64,000 nucleotides of DNA from Aedes albopictus (lineage: Eukaryota; Arthropoda; Insecta; Diptera; Culicidae), in contig NC_085137.1 in NCBI RefSeq assembly GCF_035046485.1, forward strand, positions 445,226,334 through 445,290,333, given 5' to 3'. Of the stretch, positions 1 to 10,419 are shown one piece after another. The translations under genes were made by a program, and so were the position numbers. The notes beneath the pieces are model-generated. The model had not been told where the DNA came from, ran no database searches, and was given only the letters and a program-made list of their open reading frames with translations. Every line of letters starts with the position of its first letter. Positions within the stretch are counted from its first letter, which is position 1.

Positions 1-209
1 GTTATTTTGGCTGTCTGGTTCTTCAAAGCTTTCATTTAACATATTGTTAGTTTCCATAAAATTCCTGTGTATTTGTTATTTATAATTTTGTTGAAAACAA
101 TAACCTGCTAGTATACACTTTGTATGAGGTCAGCATCATTTATTGAAAAATAATTTCCCATAGACTGGTCTAAAACAAATGCAAGATAACAAGTGAATAT
201 AATAAAAAA
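1..209. other. No recognisable feature before the first satellite unit
   Basis: AT-rich sequence. I see no gene, repeat unit or terminal repeat here. It could be a strongly decayed earlier satellite unit or unrelated flank. Confidence 0.4.
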
Positions 210-905
210 AGAATTTATTGAAATACTCTTCGTAAGATATCTCAGTAATCAAATGTCGAATCGAAATAAAATTTCAGGGCCTTATACAAGCATATTGTAG
301 CTTTCATTTGGTGCTTAGAGAACCAAAATCGGTTGACAGATGGCTGAGATATTTATTATGGTACCCTTGGTCAAAAATCTCTCAAAAAGTTAACCTGTAT
401 TACTCCCAAGTACTCTTCGAAAGATATCTCGGTAACCAAATGTCCAATCCTAATGAAATTGTATAGGGTTATGGTTATACTAGAATGTTGTTGCCAGAAT
501 AACCGAAATCGACTGACAGACGGCTAAGATATTTATTATGATACTCTTGGTCAAAATTCTCAAAAGGTTTAGTTGTATAAATCCTAAGTACTCTTCGAAA
601 GATATCTCTGTAACCAAATGTCCAATCGAAATAAAATTTCTGGGCGATCTACTACGATGCTGTAGCTTTCATTTGGTGCCAAGAGAACCCAAATCGATTT
701 ACAAACGGTCGAAATATTTATTATGATACACTTGGTCAAAAATCTTAAAAAGTTTAGAAGTATGACTCATAAGTACTCTTCGAGAGATATCTCGGTAACC
801 AAACGTCCAATCGAAAAAAAATTCAATAGCGTTCTACTAGGATGTAGTAGCTTTCATTTGCTTCCAAGAGAACTCAAATCGGTTGAGAGACGGCTGAGAA
901 ACGTG
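210..905 (+). repeat. Tandem array A of about 185-bp units
   Basis: Four diverged units run in the same direction. The landmark TACTCTTCG followed by AAGATATCTC recurs at about 223, 411, 589 and 774, giving spacings of 178-188 bp. Each unit also carries GTAGCTTTCATTTG, then GACGGCTGAGA, then TTATTATGATAC. Short ORFs such as 538-726 and 723-923 only read through the units and resemble each other for that reason. The array ends at the CA-rich tail that follows. The family is not identified. It may be satellite DNA or the internal repeat zone of a mobile element. Confidence 0.85.
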
Positions 906-1095
906 CGTGACTTTTTTTTGTAACGCACATACACACACACACACATACACACATACACACACACATACAGACATTTGCTCAGTTCGTCGAGCTGAGTTCA
1001 TTGGTATATGAGACTCGGCCCTCCGGGCCTCGGATCGAAAGTCGGTTTTTCGAGCGATATTTATACCCTTCTTATGGGTGTAAGAAGGGTAAAAA
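906..1095 (+). repeat. CA-rich tail with terminal hairpin, copy A
   Basis: A (CA)n/CATA-rich microsatellite at about 925-968 leads into a conserved block starting CAGACATTTGCTCAG, then GACTCGGCCC and GGGCCTCGGATCG. It closes with a perfect 11-bp stem (1064-1074 pairing with 1081-1091, loop of 6) followed by AAAA. The same tail ends array B at 2051-2248. Similarity between copies stops just after the hairpin, so the hairpin probably marks the true 3' end of a mobile unit. A Helitron-like or non-LTR 3' end are both possible. I cannot decide between them. Confidence 0.8.
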
Positions 1096-2050
1096 GGCTT
1101 TTCCTACATACATTCCGTGATATTTTTGCTACTGTTTATTAAGCTCAAATATAACAAAGAGATAGTAGCTTTTATGTATTTGATGCAATTGCATTTTTAT
1201 GTATAACTAACTTGCACACTTATTTCTGAATTGCCTGTTCGGTACTTTTTTGACGAGATTATAACAGCAGTACGATCTCGGTAGTTTCGGTAATCGATTT
1301 TACTGAGGTTCAGTAAAACAACTGTCAAAATCGTATGGAAAAGGTAAACAATGCATTTTTGCTGAACGAGTTCGGTGCTCAGCAGTTTTAATCTCGTCAA
1401 AAAATTACCGAACTCGGTAATCAAAATTAAGTGTGTGTGTAACCAAATATGATCATAAAAAATCTGTTGACAAACGGCTGAGAAATGTATTATGATACAT
1501 TTTATCAAAAATCTCTCAAAAGCGTAAATTTCATTACTCCTTAGTACTCGTGGAAAGATATCTCGGAAACAAAATGTCCAAACGGCATAAAATTTAATAG
1601 CATACTACTTAGATGCTGTAGCTTTCATTTGATGCTGAGAGAACTCAAATCGATTGACACACGGCTGATTCATTTATTATGAAGCATTTTGTCAAAGACC
1701 TCTTAAAAAGTTAAGTTGTATTACTCCAAAGTACTCCCCGAAAGATATCTCGGTTACAAAATGTCCAATCGGAATGAAATTCAAAAGCGTTCTTCTAGGG
1801 TGCAGTAGCTTTCGTTTCGAGCCTTAAGAACCCGATTCGGTTGATAGACGGCTGAGAAATTTATGGTGATACACTTTGTCAAAAATATCTAAAATAATTA
1901 AGTTGTACTACTCCCTAGCACTCTTTGAAAGATATCTCGGTAACCGAACGTCCAATCAAAATAAAATTCAATAGCGTTCTACTAGGATGTAGTAGCTTTC
2001 ATTTGCTTCCAAGAGAACTCAAATCGGTCAACAGACGGCTGAGAACCGTG
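1096..2050 (+). repeat. Tandem array B of about 185-bp units, interrupted by a MITE
   Basis: Unit landmarks of array A recur at about 1544, 1732 and 1919, spaced 187-188 bp. A decayed part-unit (GTAGCTTTTATG followed by TTTGATGC) is visible near 1165-1185. The array is then broken by an inverted-repeat element at about 1206-1443 and resumes inside the same unit with GACAAACGGCTGAG. It ends in the same CA-rich tail as array A, so A and B look like head-to-tail copies of one composite unit. Confidence 0.8.
1206..1443. mobile_element. Inverted-repeat MITE inside array B
   Basis: Ends form an imperfect inverted repeat. GCACACTTA with CTGTTCGGTACTTTTTTGACGAGATT on the left matches the complement of AATCTCGTCAAAAAATTACCGAAC with TTAAGTGTGTG on the right, arms about 50 bp. 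The satellite unit continues on both sides, which supports insertion. There is no coding capacity; a minus-strand ORF at 1197-1508 only spans the element. The target duplication is unclear, so the superfamily is unknown. Confidence 0.65.
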
Positions 2051-2248
2051 AGTGACATTTTTTTGTAACATACATACACACACACATACACACACACACA
2101 CATACACACACACGCACATACAGACATTTGCTCAGTTCGTCGAGCTGAGTTGATTGGTATATGTGACTCGGCCCTGCGGGCCTCGGATCGAAAGTCGGTT
2201 TTCCAAGCGGTATTTATACCCTTCTTATGGGTGTAAGAAGGGTAAAAA
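2051..2248 (+). repeat. CA-rich tail with terminal hairpin, copy B
   Basis: Second copy of the tail at 906-1095. It has a longer CA/CATA microsatellite (about 2068-2120), the same CAGACATTTGCTCAG block, and the same 11-bp hairpin stem (2217-2227 with 2234-2244), then AAAA. The sequence after it differs from that after copy A. Confidence 0.8.
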
Positions 2249-2285
2249 TGGATTGAAATTAATTCTTAGGAAATGAAGAAAATTT

Positions 2286-2460
2286 CTATTTGTCCGAAAG
2301 TACCATTTGTCAGAATGAACCAATCCCCAGAATTTAATATTTAATATTAAATTCTGGGGATTGGTACATTCTGGCAAATGGTACTTTCGGGCAAATAGTA
2401 TTCTGGCAGATGGTACATTCTGGCAAATGGTTTTCTGGCGAACGGTTTTCTGGCAAATAT
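2286..2460. repeat. Palindrome with reiterated TTCTGGCAAATGG motif
   Basis: A perfect 22-bp inverted repeat (2320-2341 with 2343-2364, one-base spacer) is extended by imperfect pairing to about 56 bp per arm (2286-2341 with 2343-2398). To the right the motif TTCTGGCAAATGGT recurs with variations to about 2460. This resembles a MITE end built from reiterated short motifs. Short ORFs on both strands here are by-products. Confidence 0.75.
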
Positions 2461-2709
2461 CGCACAATCGCACTAAAGTGCATAATTTCCAGACTACCGT
2501 GCCATGCCCTAATACCGTGTGCCTCCTAATACCGTGTATTTGACAAAAAACTCAAATATTTTACTAAGTGTATTATTTTTTTAACTGAGTAACTAGTTCA
2601 ATCATTAGCATATCAAGCTTTCTCAAGTTAGGCGTGATAAATTTGGCACATATTTGCAAAAACAAGCAATTAAAAATATTTACACAATGTGAGTGCAAAG
2701 TAACAATAC

Positions 2710-2975
2710 AGCTTCCGCTCGATAACTGGGCTTTGTCGACAGTCCAGTAAGCGAGCGCCGCTCGATAACTGGACTGAGCTTCCGGAGCCGGAGGCTATTG
2801 TTATATTTTGTTTTGTTTACCGATTTGTAAAATATGAGGTTATATTTCGCATATTTTTGACAGATAACTGCTTTTTAACTCGACTTTGCCCCAGTTATCG
2901 AGCGCCCAGTTAAAAAGCAGTCCAGTTAAAGAGCAGTCAGTTATCGAGCGGATGCTGTACACGGTATTAGGGCAT
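2710..2975. repeat. Inner inverted repeats with TCGATAACTGG motif
   Basis: The motif CCGCTCGATAACTGG appears twice on the left (about 2717 and 2759). Its complement CAGTTATCGAGCG appears twice on the right (about 2890 and 2939), with CCAGTTAAAAAGCAG variants. This is an inverted-repeat unit with internally repeated ends, nested in the TA-flanked element. Confidence 0.65.
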
Positions 2976-3174
2976 GGTTCCTTTAGTGTTCCAAATACCG
3001 TGTTACAGCTAAAACTTGCAAACTGAAAATATTATTGATACTTTTTACTTTATGAATCAATTGCACAAACCTCTAGGCAATGTTTGACGCATACTAGGAC
3101 GCATAGGTTCTTCTAAGTATGAACTTAGTATGATTGATATGGCGATGATTCAAAGGACCACCAATGTATGCGGG

Positions 3175-3868
3175 TCACATACACGGTATCTGAGACGAGA
3201 CTCGCGAAGAGGAAAAAAAGCAACGTCAAGTGTAGCTCAACTGAGCTGTCAGTTGTAGCCCGTTTGACTACGTTACCTAAAACGAGGAAAGTATTGCCAC
3301 AGACAAACAGACGTAACACTTGTGAAATTTCCATCGACCACGCTTTTAACGATCTTTTTAAATTTTCATAGTTGTGGCTTTCACAACCAGAGGCGCACGC
3401 GTCGTTTTTCTATGAGTTTGACGTTTCACACTAGCGCCTTCTGTTGACGATATTGCACAACACAATGATTCGTGCAACTTTTCCACCAGGCGATGGTAGT
3501 GTGAACTGGGCGATGGATTTCCATGAAAATCGTTCAAGGTGTTACGTCTGTTTGTCTGTGGTATTGCTATCCGAGATAAATTCTGAAGCCAAAATTCACT
3601 CCGAGCAGCATTTTCTTCTCCTGTACCGTCAAAAATAGATTGAAAACAAAATTTTCCATTACTTGGCTTGGCGATTGTTGGCGATGCAAAATTTCACCTC
3701 ATCATGATTTTGTGCGTGAATGGGATTCAGTCACACTGCATGTGAGGTGATGCGGTCACGTACGTGTTTGAACCACCAGCCCAAAACATACTGTCAACAC
3801 AGATAGGAAGAAGAAAAAAATAACAAACTGGAGAAAAAGAAGACCGTCTTCGCGAGTCTCGTCTCAGC
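3175..3868. repeat. Inner foldback structure
   Basis: Two strong inverted pairs are nested. A 19-bp arm GAGACGAGACTCGCGAAGA near 3190-3208 pairs with 3847-3865. A roughly 28-bp arm around CAGACAAACAGACGTAACAC (about 3297-3325) pairs with about 3540-3570. They form a foldback nested inside the TA-flanked element. No coding potential. Confidence 0.65.
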
Positions 3869-4309
3869 ACGGTATTAGGAACAATTTTGATTTTAACAAT
3901 GGAATAAACATTTGGAATTTCATTAATCATATTTATTATACATAATACACACAATAAGCAATAATATAGCGTTTTAAAAATCAAGAAACATAGATTATTG
4001 ATTTTTACAGGGTTCTTTGAAGTGAAGAGCATCCTTAAGGTCACGGTATTAGGGCATGGCACGGTACACCAAAAATGTGTAACCCTTGCACATTCACAAA
4101 GTCAGCTCCTGTGTCCGCAAAATCGTTAAATTCGCAAAAAAAATGTACAGCATTCTAGCTAGGTTTACTAGTGACCTTGGAAAACAAAAAAAAATATCGA
4201 CATTTCGTATCTAGACGAGTGTACGAGCTGTTTTTGAGAATTTGTAACTGTAACACATTTTTGTGTGGTCTGGAAATTATGCACTTATGAGTAGGGCTTA
4301 CACATTTTA

Positions 4310-4760
4310 GTGCTGAGCGGTTTTACTGTGTACGTAGTTTATGAACAGCGTCTTAGTGAAGCTATCCAAGAAAAGAGATCTGATCTGACTATGCCTAGTG
4401 CGGTATGGTGCATTCTCAAAGTCCTCTGCAAACTCATTCTGAACCGAGAGCGGGTACTGCATAACAGTGTGTTATGCGATTCTATCAGGGTCGTTGTTGG
4501 GGTAAGGCGAGGATCTCTCCTACTGTCATCGTTGCGGTTCCTCGAAATCCTAGGACCGTGAACCAAATCATGGCTTGCTGTGGCAGTCAATCAGAACATC
4601 TAAAATGACCTCGAAATGCCGGATTACCTGATGATGACGTTGCTCTTATATGTAAAGTAAGCTCAACGATCTTGCCGATCGCTCCATGGTAGCAGCTCTC
4701 ATCGTCAACGTCACCAAGACTAAATCATTGAATGGTCAAGTCCCAAAAAAAATTACAAAG
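4310..4760 (+). pseudogene. Decayed LINE reverse-transcriptase fragment
   Basis: The 4310-4561 frame ends in a run resembling the reverse-transcriptase segment V-GVRQGC-LSPLLF, here GVRRGSLLLSSLRF. Downstream, after stops and frameshifts, comes a DDVALI string of the Y/FADD catalytic box (about 4630-4660), then sequence like the usual N-x-x-KTK segment. A related ruin lies at about 24800-24900, where GATCTTGCCGATCGCT and GTCAACAAGACTAAAT recur. This is a dead fragment of a non-LTR retrotransposon. The clade cannot be told from so little. Confidence 0.6.
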
Positions 4761-4918
4761 GCCTCATCTACAGTCAATCACCGACCCAATGAGATGATTT
4801 AATGGCCAACAGGTGGATATGACACTATTTCAAATTCCTGTGAAAGGGTGGGTGGCGTTGTTTCTCCAACCGAAAAAAAAATGATCGCTCCTTGGGTGCT
4901 CATCTTCACGAAAATATG

Positions 4919-4956
4919 TATAAAAGCCCCCGGTCAGCATCCGAAACGATATCAGT
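4919..4956 (+). promoter_or_regulatory. Core promoter of the cuticular protein gene
   Basis: A textbook TATA box, TATAAAAG, lies at 4919-4926. About 33 bp downstream is TCAGT (4952-4956), the arthropod initiator consensus, inside ATATCAGTCG. Transcription probably starts near 4954, giving a 5' leader of about 64 bases before the ATG at 5018. TATA-plus-initiator promoters with a short leader are usual for cuticle protein genes expressed in stage-specific bursts. Confidence 0.8.
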
Positions 4957-5017
4957 CGCCCAAAGTTTCCCGTTCGCTTATCATCTCTAGTCCGTAACCT
5001 TTTCTACAAGCCTGAAA

Positions 5018-8000
5018 ATGTACAAGAAACTGGTGAGTCGTGAGGGTCGGTGAGGCCCAGGGAAGAAGACCCTAACATATGTGTGATACACAAGAAGAGG
5101 CAACATTTGTCGCGCGTGTTTTATTTTGTGCGGGGAAAAAGCCATCAACATATTAACATATGCTAATGAAGAGGTTCGACATCGGCTGGCGGTGACCCCA
5201 AAAGTGCAAATGTGACGAACTGTTTCTGGTGACATTTTTTGATGCGTCTCGGCGGGCTGGGATTATTATCTAATAGAGTGGTGATGTCGCAGTGTTTATG
5301 AATATTAATCGAAATAAGCGTGACGAAAAAAAATAAGTGTTTGAAGATTGACCTACGGAGTTGCAAAACTGTGTCAAATGATTTTTTTTGAATAAGTTGT
5401 TCAGCAGCAGTGCCATCACTAGCGGAACTAGCATCACCAGAACTTAGAAACTTGGAAATTCAGTGTATGCGAGGCAGTTTCGTGATGGAACAAGAAAATA
5501 TTATCTGTGAATGGTACAAGATTTTTGTGAATATACTCAGAGTTTTTTCCTAAAAACATGTACGAATTCGGTGAAAATCCTTTTACAATCAGGATGCAAC
5601 GGATCAACAGTATTCTGTAGATTCAATCATTCGTTATTATTTATACTAAAAGCCATATTTTTTGTGTGCATTTTTTTTACAATTATCAAGACTATCGTAT
5701 TTAATTCCTCAGGCAAAATACAGTGAATACATTTTATTTGCTAAAAATTGGTTTTGAACCAAAAAACTGCTACTAAACTTTTGATGATGGCCATGATTTC
5801 AATGACGATGTTAACGTAAATATTTAACGAAGATGCAATCCTTTCGGTTTAGCAGATTCGTAAAGTATAACATTTAAATAACTTGCTGATATTACAATTT
5901 TTGAAAAAAATAGTTGATGACTTAGTGGTCTTTGTGCTTCTTTGTCCTTTATTGGAGATTGACAATTGAAGTTTTAGAGACAAAATTGTTGACTCAATCT
6001 AAGAAGTTATCAATATCGAATGTACGTCGTAGTCAACAAATATCTAGAAGAAGTCTTAAAAACACTTTCAAACAGAATTACTGGCGAAATTTTTGGCAAC
6101 AGAAAGTGACTTCAGTATTTTTTTGCATATGATACGAGTGTGATTCCTGTACAACGGTACGCAGTGTAAAGAAAATTTTAACAAGACTGACTTACACTGA
6201 GAGAATTTTCAGTATGGCACTCATTTCAAGCGCAATTGTACAGTGATTCTTGTATCACATGTGTGTCATAAGTATAAGATCCTTTTAAGATTCTGGGGAA
6301 ATATCACTAAGTGTTTTGCGGGTACACTTCCCACGATTCTCTAAAAATTCGGTTATCTGGGGTAATTCTCGTCAGAATTTTGGGGATATTTCTCTCAAGA
6401 TTCTGAGGAAGTTGTCTCATGATTCTAGATAAATCCTTGGGATTTTGGGGCTAAATTTTTCAAGATTCTTGGACGCTTTTTTTCAAAATTATTAATTTAT
6501 AAAGAATTTCTCACGAGATTGTGGGCAGAATTCTCTAGAGAAATTTGGATTTTGGAGAATCCCTCACATAGATTTTATGATTTCTCTTTGGGTTCGGTTC
6601 CCAGTAGAATTCTGTTGTCTGTATTCTGGAACAGTTGCTCCCGGAAATCCTTTTGAGGATTGTGGGAGAATCCCTTATGGTAATCAGAAAAAATCCTTGA
6701 CATGATTATGGGAAGATTCTCTTGAGATTTTGGGGTAATAATTTTAAGTATTCTAGAGGAATCACTCTCAGAGTCCTAGGGCAATCCCTTTTAAGAGTTA
6801 AGGGGAGTGCTTCCAGAGATTCAGGGGGAATTTTTTTCAAGAATCTGAGGTAAGTTTTCTGTTTTATTTGGGAACACCTCTCAGAATTCCAGCGAATTCT
6901 TCTCCGTTTGCTGGGGAAGTCCATTCTAAAAGTTTTTGTAATCCCTTCCAGGGAGAATCCTTATCAGATCTTCGGAAAAATCCCTCTTAGCTTCCTAGAT
7001 ATATTTCTTTCAAGAATCTGGAAGAATCCCTCCTATGATGCCTCTCAGGGTTCTGGGGGAATCACTCGTAGAATTCTGGGGAATACCTTTTGGTATTATG
7101 GCAGAATTATTCTCAGCATTCTAAAAGAATCCACCCAGGAATTTAGGGAAATTCTAGGAGAATACTTAAAAGGATTCTGGGGGAATCCTATCTCCCAGTT
7201 TTTTGAGGGAACCTTTCTCAGGATTCTGGAGTAATCCTTTTTAAGGTTCTAAGCTACCCTTCTCAGCATTTAAAGAATGGTGAAGAACCACTGTTGGAAT
7301 TTTGCTCAGGATTCTGGGATAATCCCGCTTAGGATTCTGGAAAATTCTAGGAGAATCCCATGGGAAAGCTTCTCTTAAAATTCTGAGACAATCTATCACA
7401 GGATTCTGGGAGAATTCTTCTCGAGGCTCTGAGACAATCTGTCTCATAGATATGGAGCAACCTCTCTCACGAAAAAAAACTTAATAGAATTCAGAGAGAA
7501 TTCCTACCAAGATACCAGAAGAGTCTTGATTTCTTTTCTAGATGATGTCGCTCAGGATTCTGGTGTAATCATTTTCAGCATTCTGAAGAAATCTCTCATA
7601 ATTCTAGAATTCAGAATTCTTAAGGAGTCTCTTTAAAGATCCTGGGGGAGTTTCTCTCAGCAGTCTGCGGGAATTCAGAGTTCGCGGGAATCTCAGGATT
7701 TTTTTTTATTCAAAAATAATAAACTTCTTTTTTTCAGAATGCACTGTCTCAACGTTATGTCCATTTTGGAATCAGAGTCGCGAAATGTTCGATGCGCAAT
7801 CTCAAATTTTCATCGACATATTTCCAAATTTCTGTACAAAATCCTTTCACAAATTATCCTTGAGATTTCTTTATGAATCCCGCCAGAAATTATACGAGAT
7901 CCCCTAGAACTTGCATAAGTATACGTTAACAACTTTTTTTTAGAATTCCCTCATCGTATTTTACAGAGAATATTTCCAATGATCTGTCAGACTTGTCAGA

Positions 8001-9717
8001 GATTCCTTCTTAAATACCACTAGAAAAACTGCCACAAATCTTTGTTTGTTGATTTGTTTTCAACTGACTTGTCTATGATTTTCATCTTCATGAGAAAGGT
8101 AATTAACGATTGCCTGGTCCTCTGAATTTTGCAAAGGATTCCGATGTCACTCTAGGAATTTTAGTCCCAAATTTTTAATGAACTACTTACCGGATTCAAG
8201 GGTTCTCCGTTATAAACATTATCGAAAATTCCTCTATGATCACCTCTAGGAAAATATTCGCTTGTTGTAGTTGCAATTCAAGCCCCTTTATTTTACAATT
8301 ACATTTAGATTAAAATTAACAAAATGAGTAGTATACTAGAATAGTTCCTATGTACAGTCATAACATAACTGTGGGTCACTTCACCACACAAGTTTTGAAA
8401 TATCAAAACCAAAACTATCAAGAAATGTTCAGTAAACCGATAATATTGGCGACGATTAGGTACGATTGAGAACCGAGATCAATTGTCAGTTATGGAGGAA
8501 AATTCATGACATTTACAACAATGGTCACAACACAACTGTTGACTGATTCGTCATGCTTAAATAGAACTGATTTGTAATAGTTAGAAAACTGTTATCAGTT
8601 AGAAATTATTTTAGAAATTCTACAACAAGGTCTTTTATCAGCTCTTTCACCTCGGGACAGGAATTTTTCTGGAGTATTGGTTTTCTGAAGCTGTACAGAA
8701 TTTCATCTAAAACTTGTTTGAAAAATTACATTTGCATTTTTTTAGGAATTCCTTAGCAAACTTTGTTGGGAATTCCTACAGCTATCCGTTATTGACATTT
8801 CCTTTGATATTCCCACTTGAAGTACCACCTACAAAATTCCAGGCATTTCTAGGACTTCTTAGATGTGTTTTACGTAACTATCAACGAATTTTCTCCTGAC
8901 AAAAAAACTTTCTATTTAAACATATTTTTATAATTATTTCAAGAAATCTAATAGTTTTATTTTGTGGGATTTTCAACTATTTTTACCAACAGTTTCCCTA
9001 CGTAACCGTCAAAGACTCTTCAGGGATTCCATCTGGAAATCTACTAGGATTTTTATCAGAAACTTTTCCACTCATTTGCCTCAAAAATCTTTTAGAAATT
9101 TATAAATTCAGTCACTAATTTTACTAACGTGTTCTTTGTAAGAAATGAGGGTCGAAATCGTCAAATTGGAAGAACATTTTCAATATAAGAATTGTATCCT
9201 CAAACTTGAGTCGCCGCTCCGACTAATCCACCAATCTCGCTTTGTTCACATTCAGTTCATCACGTGTTTGGTGTTGGCCCTATCGAACGCCGCTCCGATA
9301 GAGGAACCGGCCGCCGAGGTCCGTGTCTCCCGCGATGCTCCTGCACCTGCCGCATCTGATGATGCCAGCGCAACCATCCTGAACCAAGAGCAGATCATCA
9401 ACGGGGACGGTAGCTATGCGTACAGCTTCGAAACCAGCAACGGAATCCGTGCCAACCAGCGCAGTGACAACGGCATCAACGCCAACGGCGAGTATTCCTA
9501 CGTTGCTCCGGACGGTGTGGAGTACCGCGTGACGTACGTTGCCGACGAGGCCGGATTCCAGCCGATGGGTGCCCATCTGCCGGTGGAACCACCAGCACCG
9601 GACCATGTCATCAAGATGCTGGAGGATCTGCGTGCGGCCAACAATCCGGAGTTTGACCTTGCCAGCCTGGATGCCACGCTTGCTCGGCTGAAGGCCACCC
9701 AGACCCAGCAGGGTTAA
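5018..9717 (+). CDS. RR-1 type cuticular protein (chitin-binding), two exons
   Basis: Structural protein of the exoskeleton, secreted by epidermis into chitinous cuticle. Coding exons are 5018-5032 (MYKKL) and 9256-9717, joined in phase 0 by GT (GTGAGT at 5033) and AG (9254-9255); the intron is 4223 bp. The spliced product is 158 residues. Residues 1-18 form a signal peptide (hydrophobic core FITCLVLAL, cleavage near SNAA). A linker rich in A, P and E follows. The Rebers-Riddiford RR-1 domain (chitin_bind_4) spans about 58-114, with GSYAYSFETSNGI, then GEYSYVAPDGVEYRVTYVAD, then GFQPMGAHLP. A short tail follows. The open frame upstream of 9256 (from 9145) is intronic and has no signal peptide; the five-residue exon supplies one, and this split is typical of insect cuticle genes. 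I cannot name the orthologue. Confidence 0.9.
5033..9255 (+). other. Intron 1 of the cuticular protein gene
   Basis: It begins GTGAGT and ends with a weak pyrimidine stretch and TTCAG. It is AT-rich and holds a minisatellite at about 6280-7690. Its 5.0-6.2 kb and 7.7-9.2 kb parts show no gene or clear transposon. Small frames (5511-5726, 5932-6132, 8714-8899) have no recognisable motif. Confidence 0.8.
6280..7690. repeat. Degenerate minisatellite, GATTCTGGGGGAATC type
   Basis: Short imperfect units of about 24-32 bp recur, each around a core like TTCTGGGGGAATC followed by a CTCTCAGGATT variant. Dozens of units are visible across 1.4 kb. Frames at 6706-6924, 6908-7234 and 7241-7447 translate the repeat (NPxxxxRIL patterns) and are not genes. 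Similar GAATTC-centred minisatellites occur at 20.5, 47.6, 57.4 and 63 kb. Confidence 0.8.
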
Positions 9718-9870
9718 GGGGGGAGTCGGTGAGAAAGGGGCCATACCGGATGGCTGTGTGATGAAACGTTGTTCCACGGTGGTGGAATTTTGTACATATT
9801 TCAAACATTAAAAGAGACAGGACGAATAGTGCAATGCGATTATAGTTAGTAAGAAAGACTGTAAATATAT
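9718..9870 (+). terminator. 3' UTR with ATTAAA polyadenylation signal
   Basis: After the TAA stop the transcript runs through GC-moderate sequence to ATTAAA at 9807-9812, the common variant polyadenylation signal. A T-rich stretch (TATATATTTTG near 9867) lies downstream. A 3' UTR of about 110-130 bases is implied. No AATAAA is seen closer. Confidence 0.55.
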
Positions 9871-10419
9871 ATTTTGTTATCTAAAATTTTATTGGTTGTT
9901 TTCTTTAGCGAAGTTTTCTTTAGCGAAGTAGAAAGAACTATTGGCGTAGCTAGTTTTTTTTTCTTTTTCTCACTCAATCTCCTTGATAAACTCGAGAAAG
10001 AGCGGGATGAAGGGAGTTCAAGGTTGGTACACCCCGAGGAGGGCCTCCTGGAGGCGCCAGAGCCGTTCAGGAGAATTCTGTTAGGTCTCAGCTCAGTTGG
10101 ATATTTTTCTGGGGCATTTCAGGGCTACTTTAAAAAGTTTTAAGGATTTTGAGAAGGTTTGTGACCCGTCCCGAAACCCCTTAAAACCACCTGGAAAGGT
10201 CTTGAAACACCTTGAAAATCTCTCTAAACCTCTCTTGAAAGCTCCCCAAAACCCCCTGAATTGTCTAGAAATGCTTTGAAATACCAGTGAAACCTCCTTC
10301 TATATCTGAGTGTAGAATTAGTATTTAAGTTAAAATACACGTTAATAAAAATTAAAAAAAAATCCTTCTATATCTATCTGTTAACTGATTCTAGTTCCTT
10401 CTGTACGCTTAGGGGTACA
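9871..10419. other. Spacer with small duplications
   Basis: A direct repeat of TTTTCTTTAGCGAAG occurs at about 9900-9927. Short CCCCTTAAAACC/CTTGAAA repeats lie at about 10170-10285. No gene is seen. Confidence 0.5.

Larger units (their letters stand above)
2497..4064. mobile_element. TA-flanked non-autonomous DNA transposon
   Basis: A perfect 23-bp terminal inverted repeat begins CCGTGCCATGCC on the left (2497-2519) and ends GGCATGGCACGG on the right (4042-4064). TA lies directly outside both ends (2495-2496 and 4065-4066), as in Tc1/mariner-type insertions. The CCTAATACCGTG part of the terminus is repeated internally near 2506-2519, 2526-2540, 2956-2972 and 3866-3880, and inner foldbacks are nested inside. 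There is no transposase-like ORF; the longest frame, 111 residues at 3727-4062 minus, has no recognisable motif. Confidence 0.8.
2476..4286. mobile_element. Older palindromic element split by a later insertion
   Basis: The 19 bp at 2476-2494 are the exact inverse complement of 4268-4286. Moving inwards, 4066-4081 on the left arm (after the insertion) matches the complement of 4251-4266. The two arms therefore belong to one older inverted-repeat element whose left arm was opened by the 2497-4064 insertion. No ORF of note. Confidence 0.7.

Noticed and set aside
210..2050. CRISPR-like array of regular repeats
   Set aside because: Whole units are repeated without unique spacers, and the DNA is eukaryotic.
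3727..4062. A 111-codon frame as transposase of the TA element
   Set aside because: No DDE/D motif or DNA-binding helix pattern is visible, and it overlaps the terminal inverted repeat.
9280..9804. A 174-codon minus-strand frame opposite the cuticular protein exon
   Set aside because: It is antisense to a well-supported conserved domain and follows from GC-rich codon use of the real gene.
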